This document shows positions 26,788 through 35,362 of a stretch of 64,000 bases of DNA, piece by piece. The stretch covers positions 3,665,001-3,729,000 of the forward strand of contig NC_020829.1 in NCBI RefSeq assembly GCF_000349845.1, read 5' to 3'. The translations under genes and the position numbers were made by a program. The notes beneath the pieces are model-generated. The model did not search any database, had not been told where the DNA came from, and saw nothing but the letters and a program-made list of their open reading frames with translations. Positions within the stretch are counted from its first letter, which is position 1. The number at the start of each line of letters is the position of its first letter. This stretch comes from Pseudomonas sp. ATCC 13867 (GTDB lineage Bacteria; Pseudomonadota; Gammaproteobacteria; Pseudomonadales; Pseudomonadaceae).

Positions 26788-27702
26788 ATGGACACGCCCT
26801 TCCACCCCGGTGAACTGGCGATTCAGGAGCGGGCCGGCGTACGCGAGCAGGTTGCGGGGTTCGGCAGCCGCGCGATCCGCTGCTTCATGCCGGACCAGCA
26901 CCGTGAGTTCTTCGCCTTGCTGCCGTGGCTGCTGGTCGGCAGTGTCGATCCCGATGGGCAGCCCCAGGCCTCTGTGCTCTGGGGTTCGCCCGGATTCGCC
27001 CACTCGCCGGAAGCGGAGCGTTTGCGCGTCGAGGCCCTGGCCGAGGCGGACGACCCGCTGCGCGCCAATCTGTACGACGGCGCCCTGCTGGGCCTGCTTG
27101 GACTCGAACTGCCGACGCGGCGGCGCAACCGCCTCAACGGCCGCGTGGAGTCCCTGGACGACGAGGGCTTCAGCCTGCGCGCGCTGCAATCCTTCGGCAA
27201 TTGCCCGAAGTACATCCAGTCACGCCACTGGCACGCCCTGCCGCGCACGCCGGGCCCCAGCGTGAGTGGCGTCGGCCTCGACTCACGCTGGGTGGGACTG
27301 GCGACACGCAGCGATACCCTGTTCATCGCCAGCCGGTATGCCGGCGAGAATGGCGGCGTCGATATCTCTCACCGGGGAGGCCCGCCGGGCTTTCTCCGCC
27401 TCGGCGAAGACGGCCAGCTCTGGCTGCCGGACTACGCCGGCAACAACCTCTTCAACACCCTCGGCAACCTGGCGCTGGAGCCGCGTTGCGCCCTGCTGCT
27501 GATCGACTTCGACAGCGGCGACCTGCTGCACCTGCAAGCAACCGCGCGTATCCACTGGCCACGGGATGGCGCACCTGACTGGACGCCCGGCGCGCAACGC
27601 ATGCTCAGCCTGCGCCCCGGCGCCTGGCGACTGCGGCGCGCACGCCTGCCACTGGGGTTCTCCGAACTGCAGTACTCGCCGTTCCTGCCGGCCGTCGACT
27701 AA
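26788..27702 (+). CDS. PNPOx-like FMN-binding split-barrel protein, 304 aa
   Basis: Contains the pyridoxamine-phosphate-oxidase-type fold twice: HREFFALLPWLLVGSVDPDG near the start and the second barrel with LFIASRYAGENGGVDISHRG and GNNLFNTLGNLALEP, where FMN or F420-type flavin usually binds. FGNCPKYIQSR is characteristic of this family. CCGGAGGTG precedes the ATG, 17 bp after the GST stop, so it is in the GST operon. Probably a flavin-dependent reductase; the substrate is unknown. Confidence 0.85.
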   Translation: MDTPFHPGELAIQERAGVREQVAGFGSRAIRCFMPDQHREFFALLPWLLVGSVDPDGQPQASVLWGSPGFAHSPEAERLRVEALAEADDPLRANLYDGALLGLLGLELPTRRRNRLNGRVESLDDEGFSLRALQSFGNCPKYIQSRHWHALPRTPGPSVSGVGLDSRWVGLATRSDTLFIASRYAGENGGVDISHRGGPPGFLRLGEDGQLWLPDYAGNNLFNTLGNLALEPRCALLLIDFDSGDLLHLQATARIHWPRDGAPDWTPGAQRMLSLRPGAWRLRRARLPLGFSELQYSPFLPAVD

Positions 27703-27715
27703 AAAGGAATGTTCC

Positions 27716-28636
27716 ATGCGCCTGTCTTCCCTGCTGCTTGCCGGGGCGTTCGCCCTCGCCTGCCTGAATGCTGCCGCCGACCTGCGCTTCGCGCTGGTCC
27801 GCACCTCCGGCGTCACCACCCTGGACGCCTTCACCGTCGCCGGCGGCGACCGGACCCGCCAGGTGCCGCTCAACCACACCGCCGTGCTGATCCAGCACCA
27901 CGCCGCCACCCTGCTGTTCGATACCGGCCTGGGCAGCCAGGCGGACGCGCAGTTCAAGCAGGACATGCCCTGGTGGGACAAGCCGCTGTTCCGCTACGAG
28001 GGATTGAAACCGGTACGCGAGCAGTTGCAGAACAGCGGCATCCGCATCGACCGCATCCTGCTCTCCCACGCGCATTGGGACCATGCCTCCGGACTGTCGG
28101 ACTTCCCCGAGGTACCGGTCTGGGCACCCTATGAGGAGATCAACTACGCGCATATCGCGCAGCCACCGGCGGTGTTCCCCAGCCAGTTCCGCCATCCGGT
28201 GAAGTGGGTGCCCTTCCAGTTCGAGCCGACGCCCATTCTGGGCTATGACGAGAGCCTCGACCTGTTCGGCGACGGCAGTCTGGTGCTGGTGCCGATGCGC
28301 GGCCACACGCCCGGCTCGGTGGGGCTGCTCATCACACTGGACGACGGCCGGCGCTTCTTCTTCAGCGGCGACACCACCTGGCGCCTGTCCGGCTTCAGCA
28401 GCCCGCGCGAGAAGTTCTGGCTCAGCCGCCGGCTGGTGGACAACGACCGCGAACGCACCCTCGACGAAGTGGCCCGCGTGCATCTGCTGATGCGCTCGCA
28501 CCCGGAGCTGACCGTCATCCCCGCCCATGACGCCCAAGTGCAGGACCGTCTCGGCTACTACCCCCATTGGATCCAGGCCGAACCGCTGCGCACGCCGTCC
28601 GGCGCGTCAATAGCCAGCTTACTAATCAACGACTAA
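27716..28636 (+). CDS. Exported metallo-beta-lactamase-fold hydrolase, 306 aa
   Basis: Signal peptide MRLSSLLLAGAFALACLNAA, then an MBL fold with the metal motif LLSHAHWDHASG, the third His in RGHTPGSVGLL, the bridging Asp in FFSGDTTW and the last His in IPAHD, so both zinc sites look intact. The fold resembles quorum-quenching lactonases and related esterases, but the substrate is not predictable. AAAAAGGAA precedes the ATG, 13 bp after the FMN gene, so it is probably part of the same operon. Confidence 0.88.
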   Translation: MRLSSLLLAGAFALACLNAAADLRFALVRTSGVTTLDAFTVAGGDRTRQVPLNHTAVLIQHHAATLLFDTGLGSQADAQFKQDMPWWDKPLFRYEGLKPVREQLQNSGIRIDRILLSHAHWDHASGLSDFPEVPVWAPYEEINYAHIAQPPAVFPSQFRHPVKWVPFQFEPTPILGYDESLDLFGDGSLVLVPMRGHTPGSVGLLITLDDGRRFFFSGDTTWRLSGFSSPREKFWLSRRLVDNDRERTLDEVARVHLLMRSHPELTVIPAHDAQVQDRLGYYPHWIQAEPLRTPSGASIASLLIND

Positions 28637-28751
28637 GGTCTAAGAGTCGTCAACATTCGGTAATGATTTAGTAGATAGGCTGTAACAGATCGACATGCCG
28701 CCCCCATCCGGCGTCACCGACCTGCCCCAAGCGCTCGAGGAGACAATAACA

Positions 28752-30023
28752 ATGAGCAAGACCCCGATCGCCCGTGCCGTGGCCTTGGCCGCGCTGGGTT
28801 CCAGCGTTACCGTTCCGACCATTGCCCACGCTGACTTCATCAAGGACAGTAAAGCCAGCGTCGAACTACGCAACTTCTACTTCAACCGCGACTTCCGTCA
28901 GGACAGCCCGACTCCGGCGCAGAACAAGGCCGAAGAATGGGCGCAAGGCTTCATCCTCAAATACGAATCCGGCTTCACCGACGGCACCATTGGCGTTGGC
29001 GTCGATGCCCTGGGCACCCTCGGCCTGAAACTCGATTCGTCGCCTGACCGCAGCGGCACCGGCCTGCTGCAGCGCTCGCGCAGCGATGGCCGCGCCGAAG
29101 ACAGTTATGGCGACCTTGGCGTCACCGCCAAGCTGCGCGCCTCCAAGACCACCCTGAAGGCCGGCACCCTGCTGCCGAAGATACCGGTGGTGCAGTACAA
29201 CGACACCCGCCTGCTGCCGCAGACCTTCAGCGGCGCAGCGCTGAACTCGATGGAAATCGACGGCCTGACCGTCGACGCCGGCCGCCTGTACCAGGTGAAC
29301 CAGCGCGACTCCTCCGACTACGAGGACATGACCATCACCGGTGGTGGCAAGCGCAACATCGTCCTGGGCGATACCACCAAGACCAACGAGTTCCTGTTCG
29401 GCGGCCTCAGCTACAAGTGGACCGACAACCTGAGCACCAGCTACCACTACGGCGGCCTCGACAACATCTACAAGCAGCACTACCTGGGCCTGGTCCATGT
29501 GCTGCCGATCGCCGACAAGCAGTCGCTGAAATCCGACATCCGCTGGGCCAAGTCCGATGACGACGGCGGCAGCAACATCGACAACAAGGCGCTCAACGCC
29601 ATGTTCACCTACGCCCTGGGCTATCACGCCTTTGGCCTCGGCTACCAGAAGATGAGCGGCGACACCGGTTTCGCCTACATCAACGGTACCGACCCCTACC
29701 TGGTGAACTATGTTCAGATCGGCGATTTCGCCATGAAGGACGAGAAATCCTGGCAGGCGCGCTACGACTACAACTTCGCCGGCCTGGGCATTCCCGGCCT
29801 GACCTTCATGACCCGCTACGTGAACGGCGACAACATCGACCTGATCACCAGCGACGGCGAAGGCAAGGAATGGGAACGCGACACCGACATCGCCTATGTC
29901 TTCCAGGACGGCCCGCTGAAGAACCTCGGCCTGAAGTGGCGTAATGCGACCATGCGCACCAACTACACCAACGATTACGACGAGAACCGTCTGATCGTCA
30001 GCTACACCATGCCGCTCTGGTAA
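28752..30023 (+). CDS. opdQ: OprD-family outer-membrane porin (OpdQ-like)
   Basis: A 423-residue precursor with a signal peptide (MSKTPIARAVALAALGSSVT, ending AHA), then the OprD pattern DFIKDSKASVELRNFYFNRD, LGTLGLKLDSSPDRSGTGLL and a C-terminal aromatic residue (SYTMPLW) for outer-membrane insertion. Transports small substrates across the outer membrane. The position matches PA3038 (opdQ); the assignment to OpdQ rests on synteny. A bidirectional terminator follows. Confidence 0.9.
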   Translation: MSKTPIARAVALAALGSSVTVPTIAHADFIKDSKASVELRNFYFNRDFRQDSPTPAQNKAEEWAQGFILKYESGFTDGTIGVGVDALGTLGLKLDSSPDRSGTGLLQRSRSDGRAEDSYGDLGVTAKLRASKTTLKAGTLLPKIPVVQYNDTRLLPQTFSGAALNSMEIDGLTVDAGRLYQVNQRDSSDYEDMTITGGGKRNIVLGDTTKTNEFLFGGLSYKWTDNLSTSYHYGGLDNIYKQHYLGLVHVLPIADKQSLKSDIRWAKSDDDGGSNIDNKALNAMFTYALGYHAFGLGYQKMSGDTGFAYINGTDPYLVNYVQIGDFAMKDEKSWQARYDYNFAGLGIPGLTFMTRYVNGDNIDLITSDGEGKEWERDTDIAYVFQDGPLKNLGLKWRNATMRTNYTNDYDENRLIVSYTMPLW

Positions 30024-30039
30024 CCCCGGAGGCGAAACG

Positions 30040-30070
30040 AAAAGGCCCGGCACATGCCGGGCCTTTTCCT
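30040..30070 (+). terminator. Bidirectional terminator between opdQ and amt
   Basis: Perfect 13-bp stem AAAAGGCCCGGCA/TGCCGGGCCTTTT with a 2-nt loop, and T-runs on both strands. Serves both convergent genes. Confidence 0.93.
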
Positions 30071-30081
30071 TGCAGCGCCAC

Positions 30082-31290
30082 CTACTCCTGGTTGATCGCA
30101 CCAATCTTGTGGATCGACAGGTCCGCGCCGTAGTACTCCTGTTCCTGGGTCAGGCGAATACCCGTCAGTTGCTTGATCAGGCCATAGACCAGCAAACCGC
30201 CGGCGAACGCCAGCGTCACCCCGAGCAGTGTCCCGACGACCTGGCTGACCAGGCTCACGCCGCCGATGCCGCCCAGCACCGACTGGCCGAAAATGCCGCA
30301 GGCGATACCGCCCCAGGCACCGCACAGACCGTGCAGCGGCCAGACACCGAGCACATCGTCGATCTTCCAGCGCACCTGGGTCGCGGTGAAGGCCCAGACG
30401 AACAGCACCCCCGCGATCATGCCGGTAACCAGCGCACCGATCGGGTGCATCAGGTCGGAGCCCGCGCAGACCGCCACCAAGCCCGCCAGCGGACCGTTAT
30501 GCAGGAACCCCGGGTCGTTGCGCCCCACCAGCAGCGCCGCCACGGTACCGCCGACCATCGCCAGCAGCGAGTTGACCGCCACCAGACCGCTGGCGCCGGC
30601 CAGGGCCTGCGCGCTCATCACGTTGAAGCCGAACCAGCCGACGATCAGCACCCAGGAGCCCGCCGCCAGGAACGGAATGCTCGATGGCGCAAAGGCCACC
30701 AGCCGGCCGTCACGGTAACGGCCATTACGCCGCCCCAGGAGCAGCACCGCCGCCAACGCCAGCCAGCCGCCGAAGGCGTGCACCACGACGGAGCCGGCGA
30801 AATCGTGGAAGGTAGCGCCGAACTCGGCCTTCAGCCAATCCTGGAAACCGAAGTTGGCATTCCATACCAGCCCTTCGAAGAACGGATAGAGGAAGGCCAC
30901 GATCAACGCCGTGGCGCACAGTTGGGGACCGAACCGTGCGCGCTCGGCGATGCCGCCGGAGATGATCGCCGGAATCGCCGCGGCGAAGGTCAGCAGAAAG
31001 AAGAACTTCACCAGGGCATAACCGTTCTCCGCCGCCAGGCTTGCCGCCGGCTGCAGGAAGTTCACGCCATAGGCGATCCAGTAGCCGATGAAGAAATAGG
31101 CCAGGGTCGAGATGGCGAAGTCCGAGAGGATCTTCGACAACGCATTGACCTGGTTCTTCAGGCGCACCGTACCGACTTCGAGGAAGGCGAAACCGGCATG
31201 CATGGCCAGGACCATGACCGCGCCCATCAGGATGAACAACGTATTGGAACCGTGGACGAGGGTTTCCACGGCGCTATTGAGATTTTCCAT
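30082..31290 (-). CDS. amt: Ammonium transporter, Amt/MEP/Rh family
   Basis: A 402-residue protein with about 11 membrane segments. The twin-histidine pore is present (FAGSVVVHAFGGW and WPLHGLCGAWGGIACG), as is the conserved Asp of HDFAGSVVVH and the phenylalanine gate region. There is no signal peptide. Unlike the usual amtB, no glnK gene lies next to it. It replaces the MFS gene found at this place in P. aeruginosa (PA3039). Start MENLNSAVETLVHGSNTLF. Confidence 0.94.
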   Translation of the reverse strand: MENLNSAVETLVHGSNTLFILMGAVMVLAMHAGFAFLEVGTVRLKNQVNALSKILSDFAISTLAYFFIGYWIAYGVNFLQPAASLAAENGYALVKFFFLLTFAAAIPAIISGGIAERARFGPQLCATALIVAFLYPFFEGLVWNANFGFQDWLKAEFGATFHDFAGSVVVHAFGGWLALAAVLLLGRRNGRYRDGRLVAFAPSSIPFLAAGSWVLIVGWFGFNVMSAQALAGASGLVAVNSLLAMVGGTVAALLVGRNDPGFLHNGPLAGLVAVCAGSDLMHPIGALVTGMIAGVLFVWAFTATQVRWKIDDVLGVWPLHGLCGAWGGIACGIFGQSVLGGIGGVSLVSQVVGTLLGVTLAFAGGLLVYGLIKQLTGIRLTQEQEYYGADLSIHKIGAINQE

Positions 31291-31695
31291 CGCTACAGGC
31301 AGCCCCGAAGGTCAAGGGGAAAGCACCAAAACGGCCCGCGACCACCGCCCCTCGCACCACCTTGAAGCGGCGGCGCACCAAGCGGGGGCCAACTGCTGCC
31401 CCGGATTCGCCCGCGGGCGATTCGGAGAGCACGGCTGTTTTCTGTACTTCCTTTTGTTTTTCAGTGTGTTGAGCAGATCCCTCCGGCCTTTCATCGCTCC
31501 GGAAACGCCCCGCCACGGGGCATTCCGCTCTCCTTGCGCACCAGCGAAATGCAAGCCGCATACCACCCACCCGGAAAATCAGCGGCTAGGCTTTACCCCG
31601 TGTCGTCGGCATTGCCGGGCGCGCAACTTATGAGAAACTTCCCCGGCCCAGGGCGCTCGAAAATTAGGAACCTCAACCCGATCAAGGAGCATCAC
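31291..31695. other. Divergent intergenic region amt / yqjD-like
   Basis: 405 bp with no convincing gene. It must contain the amt promoter and the promoter of the yqjD-like operon. A 12-bp palindrome CGCCCGCGGGCG lies near 31405; I see no clear sigma-54 or other named site. Confidence 0.6.
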
Positions 31696-32013
31696 ATGCC
31701 TCGCAAGACCGCAGTGAACGCCGCCAAGGAAGAACTCCTGGCTGAATTTCAGGCTCTCGTCAGCGACACCGAGAAACTCCTGCAGAGCTCCGCCGACCTG
31801 GCTGGCGCCGAAGCCGACCAGATGCGCGAACAGATCCACTCCAGCCTCAAGCGCGCCCGCGAAGCCATCTATTCCACCAAGGACACCCTGCGCGACCAGA
31901 GCAAAGCCGCCGCAGATGCCACCGAGGAATACGTCAACGAACACCCCTGGCAGGCCGTGGGCATCGCCGCGGGCGTTGGCTTCCTGCTCGGCCTGCTGGT
32001 GAGCCGGCGCTGA
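31696..32013 (+). CDS. DUF883 family protein, YqjD/ElaB-like, 105 aa
   Basis: Long amphipathic helix (about residues 8-80, LLAEFQALVSDTEKLLQSSA, EQIHSSLKRAREAIYSTKDT) and a C-terminal membrane anchor PWQAVGIAAGVGFLLGLLVS ending RR. E. coli YqjD and ElaB are tail-anchored inner-membrane proteins that bind ribosomes in stationary phase. CAAGGAG precedes the start. First gene of a three-gene set like E. coli yqjDEK. PA3040 orthologue. Confidence 0.93.
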   Translation: MPRKTAVNAAKEELLAEFQALVSDTEKLLQSSADLAGAEADQMREQIHSSLKRAREAIYSTKDTLRDQSKAAADATEEYVNEHPWQAVGIAAGVGFLLGLLVSRR

Positions 32014-32016
32014 TCC

Positions 32017-32400
32017 ATGAGTGACGGAATGGACGCCGAAAAGCCCAGTTCCCCTTCCCTGCGGCGCCTGGGCGCCGCCTTCCTCGGACTGTTGCACGGG
32101 CACGTCGAACTGCTGGGCATCGAACTGCAGGAACAGAAGGCACGCACCCTGCAGATCCTGCTGTTGGCAGGCCTTGCGCTGGTGTTCGCGCTGCTCCTGC
32201 TGATCGGCCTGTCGACGCTGGTCCTGCTGGTGTTCTGGGACAGCTACCGACTGCAGGCGGCCATTGGCCTCTGCCTCTTCTATATCGCCGGCAGCGCCCT
32301 GTCCGCCTGGCGCCTTTATCAACTGCTCAGCGACGAGCGCTCGCCATTCAGTGCGACACTCGACGAGCTGGCCCGTGACCGGGAGCGCCTGCTGCCATGA
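32017..32400 (+). CDS. YqjE-like membrane protein (putative holin superfamily), 127 aa
   Basis: Two adjacent membrane segments (ILLLAGLALVFALLLLIGLS and AAIGLCLFYIAGSALSAW) after a polar N-terminus with LGLLHGHVELLGIELQEQK, typical of the YqjE family. Starts 3 bp after the YqjD-like gene and overlaps the next start by ATGA. Role unknown; probably works with its neighbours at the inner membrane. PA3041 orthologue. Confidence 0.9.
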   Translation: MSDGMDAEKPSSPSLRRLGAAFLGLLHGHVELLGIELQEQKARTLQILLLAGLALVFALLLLIGLSTLVLLVFWDSYRLQAAIGLCLFYIAGSALSAWRLYQLLSDERSPFSATLDELARDRERLLP

Positions 32401-32717
32401 GCGAACTGCCGGAATCCGCAAGTCACCTGTCACGGAGCGAATTGCGCAAGGCCATCGTGCGGCTGCGTCTGGAAATGCAGCGCCAGCACCTCAAACGCGA
32501 GAGCGATCTGCTGCTGCAGCCCCTGAAACAAGCCCGCAACCTGGGCCAGAGCCTGCGCGGCAGCACGCCGCTGTGGGCCGGCGCCGGCGGTGCGGCGGCA
32601 TTGGCGCTGCTGCTCGGCAAGCGCCGCTGGATCCGCCTGCTGCGCATCGGCATTGCCCTTGCCCCGCTGTTGCTGCAACTGCGCAAACCGCGCAGCGAGG
32701 CGCCACCGCCGCCTTGA
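32397..32717 (+). CDS. YqjK-like basic protein, 106 aa
   Basis: Basic helical protein (SRSELRKAIVRLRLEMQRQH) with a hydrophobic stretch around GAGGAAALALLLGKRRWIRL and a second one IGIALAPLLLQL. Start overlaps the YqjE-like stop by 4 bp. Third gene of the yqjDEK-like operon. Function unknown. PA3042 orthologue by position. Confidence 0.85.
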   Translation: MSELPESASHLSRSELRKAIVRLRLEMQRQHLKRESDLLLQPLKQARNLGQSLRGSTPLWAGAGGAAALALLLGKRRWIRLLRIGIALAPLLLQLRKPRSEAPPPP

Positions 32718-32782
32718 GTGGCCACATTCTTGCAACGTGACAGCTGCCCGCGCCGCCGGCGCCCACTGTCGCACCACTAAGG

Positions 32783-33958
32783 ATGTGCCCCGTGACCGAA
32801 GGACAACCGATCGCCTGTTTCCAACCCTTCATCGACACCGCGACCGGTCTGGTCGCGGGGGTCGAGGCACTGGGACGCCTGCGTCAGGAGACCGGGGAGC
32901 TGCTCTCGGTCGGCCCGTTGTTCTTCAATCCGCGAATCAGCCTCGGCGAACTGCGCCGACTCGATCGCCAGATCCGCGATGCAGCCCTGGCACGGATCCA
33001 CGAAGCCCCGGCGGACTGGTTCCTCAGCCTGAACATCTCGCCACGCTGGATCAGCCGCCTGCGGCCGAACCAGCCGCTGCCCAGCCTCAAGCAGCTGGAG
33101 CAGCAAGGGGTTCCGCCCAAGCGCGTGGTGTTCGAGATCACCGAACTGGGCGGCGGCCATCAGCGCTTGCCGGAAGTGGTGGCGCGCTACCGAGAGGCGG
33201 GGGCGCGTATCGCCATCGACGACTTCGGCGCCGGCTACTCGCAGCTCGATCGCGTACTGGCACTGCAGCCGGATATCCTCAAGCTCGACATGCGCCTGTT
33301 CCAGGCGGCCGCTCGCGGCGGTCCCAGCGGCGACGTGGTGAAGGCCCTGGCACAGATGGCCGAGAAAACCGGCTGCTGGATCATCGCAGAAGGCGTGGAA
33401 ACCGAGGAGGAAATGGACTTCGCCCTGGAGTGCGGCGTGCGCTACGTGCAGGGCTACCTGTTCGCCAGACCCGCACTGGAGTTCCCGGCCAGCGACGCCT
33501 TCCGCGACGCCTTCGCCCAGCGCCGCGAGCACTATGTACGACGCAAGCTGCGGGAGCGCGCCAACCTCATCCAACTGCGCCAGCAACTCGCCGAGCTGAT
33601 GGACATGCTGCGCCCCTGGGCCGAAAGCGGCGCCATCCTCAGCAGCCTGCCGCCGGCGCCGGAGTCTTTCACCCGGCTGCTACGCATCTACCAGTGCGAC
33701 CGCCACGGCACCCAGACCTCACCGAACCTGGAGTGGAACGGTCTGTTCTGGAAGGAAGACCGGCGTTACCTGGGTCACAACTGGTCCTGGCGCCCGTACT
33801 TCTACCAGTTGCTGGCCGAAGGCTGGGAAGAGCGCCGCCTGATGCTGTCCAACACCTACCGCGATGCCACCACCAACCAGTACTGCATGACCGCCGGGCA
33901 GTTCATCGACCAGGGCCGGCGTCTTTTCCTCATCGACATCGATGCCGACGGCCTGTAG
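32783..33958 (+). CDS. EAL-domain c-di-GMP phosphodiesterase with C-terminal PDC/Cache-like domain
   Basis: The EAL domain is N-terminal (about residues 8-240). All metal and catalytic residues appear present: Glu in GVEALGR, Asn in LSLNISP, Glu in VFEITEL, the DD of IAIDDFGAGYSQL, Lys in DILKLDM, Glu in IIAEGVETEEE and Gln in YVQGYLF. A coiled linker follows, then a sensory-like domain with QTSPNLEWNG, NWSWRPYFYQLLAEGWE and YRDATTNQYC, resembling PDC/Cache or YkuI C-terminal domains but with no membrane segment. Expected to hydrolyse c-di-GMP in response to a ligand. Not present at this place in P. aeruginosa as I know it. Confidence 0.9.
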   Translation: MCPVTEGQPIACFQPFIDTATGLVAGVEALGRLRQETGELLSVGPLFFNPRISLGELRRLDRQIRDAALARIHEAPADWFLSLNISPRWISRLRPNQPLPSLKQLEQQGVPPKRVVFEITELGGGHQRLPEVVARYREAGARIAIDDFGAGYSQLDRVLALQPDILKLDMRLFQAAARGGPSGDVVKALAQMAEKTGCWIIAEGVETEEEMDFALECGVRYVQGYLFARPALEFPASDAFRDAFAQRREHYVRRKLRERANLIQLRQQLAELMDMLRPWAESGAILSSLPPAPESFTRLLRIYQCDRHGTQTSPNLEWNGLFWKEDRRYLGHNWSWRPYFYQLLAEGWEERRLMLSNTYRDATTNQYCMTAGQFIDQGRRLFLIDIDADGL

Positions 33959-34027
33959 TCCTGCGATTGAGATTGCCGGCGCGAACGGCTAGCGTTGCCG
34001 GTAACTCTCCAGATTGCGGAAAGACGA

Positions 34028-35359
34028 ATGGACTGGCACACCCTGCTCCCCCGAGAACGCCTCGGCAAACCGGTACACAGCAGCGCCGAGCTCGGCCGCA
34101 GCGCCTTCCACAAGGACCATGATCGCATCATCTTTTCCGGGGCATTCCGCCGCCTGGGACGCAAGACCCAGGTGCACCCGGTGTCGAGCAACGACCACAT
34201 CCATACGCGCCTGACCCACTCGCTGGAGGTCGGCTGCGTCGGCCGTTCGCTGGGCATGCGCGTCGGCGAGATCATCCGCGACCGCCTGCCGGAATGGTGC
34301 GACCCGGCGGACATGGGGGTAATCGTGCAGTCCGCCTGCCTCGCCCATGACATCGGCAACCCGCCCTTCGGCCACTCCGGCGAAGACGCCATCCGCCACT
34401 GGTTCCAACAGGCCGCCGGACGTGGCTGGCTGGACGACATGAACGACGAGGAACGCTCCGACTTCCTGCATTTCGAAGGCAACGCCCAGGGCTTCCGCGT
34501 ACTCACCCAACTCGAATACCACCAGTTCGACGGCGGCACGCGCCTGACCTACGCGACCCTCGGCACCTATCTGAAGTACCCCTGGACTGCCCGCCATGCC
34601 GACTCGCTCGGCTACAAGAAGCACAAGTTCGGCTGCTACCGCAGCGAGCTGCCGCTGCTGGAGCAGATCACCCAGAAACTGGGCATGCCGCCGTTGGAGT
34701 CCGAGCGTTGGGCCCGCCATCCGCTGGTCTACCTGATGGAGGCGGCGGATGACATCTGCTACGGCCTGATCGATCTCGAAGATGGGCTGGAAATGGAGCT
34801 TCTGGACTACGCCGAAGTCGAGGCGCTGCTGCTCGACCTGGTGGGCGACGATCTACCGGAGACCTACCGTCAGCTGGGCCCCAACGACTCCCGCCGGCGC
34901 AAGCTGGCAATCCTCCGCGGCAAGGCCATCGAGCACCTGACCAATGCCGCGGCGCGGGCCTTCGTCGAACAGGAGCCGGCGCTATTGGCAGGGCGGTTGT
35001 CCGGCGACCTGGTGGAGCACATGCACGGCCCCGCCAAGCGTTGCGTGCAAAGGGCCAAGGCAATGGCACGGGAGAAGATCTTCCAGGACAAGCGCAAGAC
35101 ACTGCATGAAATCGGTGCCTACACCACGCTGGAAATCCTGCTCAACTCCTTCTGCGGTGCGGCGCTGGAGCAGCATGGTGGCCGCACCCCATCGTTCAAG
35201 CACCGGCGAATCCTCGACCTGCTCGGCCAGAACGCGCCGGACCCGAGCTGGCCACTGTACCGCTCCTTCCTGCGCGTCATCGACTTCATCGCCGGCATGA
35301 CGGACAGCTACGCCACGGAACTGGCCCGGGAAATGACGGGGCGTTCCAGCCCGAGCTGA
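34028..35359 (+). CDS. dgt: Deoxyguanosinetriphosphate triphosphohydrolase-like protein (HD domain)
   Basis: A 443-residue HD-superfamily hydrolase that converts dNTPs to nucleosides plus triphosphate. Metal ligands are in RLTHSLEVG and [17 protein letters not shown], with the later Asp in [17 protein letters not shown]. Start [13 protein letters not shown] is preceded by GAAAGACGA. The stop lies 3 bp from the convergent rocS2 stop. PA3043 orthologue. Confidence 0.93.
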   Translation: MDWHTLLPRERLGKPVHSSAELGRSAFHKDHDRIIFSGAFRRLGRKTQVHPVSSNDHIHTRLTHSLEVGCVGRSLGMRVGEIIRDRLPEWCDPADMGVIVQSACLAHDIGNPPFGHSGEDAIRHWFQQAAGRGWLDDMNDEERSDFLHFEGNAQGFRVLTQLEYHQFDGGTRLTYATLGTYLKYPWTARHADSLGYKKHKFGCYRSELPLLEQITQKLGMPPLESERWARHPLVYLMEAADDICYGLIDLEDGLEMELLDYAEVEALLLDLVGDDLPETYRQLGPNDSRRRKLAILRGKAIEHLTNAAARAFVEQEPALLAGRLSGDLVEHMHGPAKRCVQRAKAMAREKIFQDKRKTLHEIGAYTTLEILLNSFCGAALEQHGGRTPSFKHRRILDLLGQNAPDPSWPLYRSFLRVIDFIAGMTDSYATELAREMTGRSSPS

Positions 35360-35362
35360 GCC

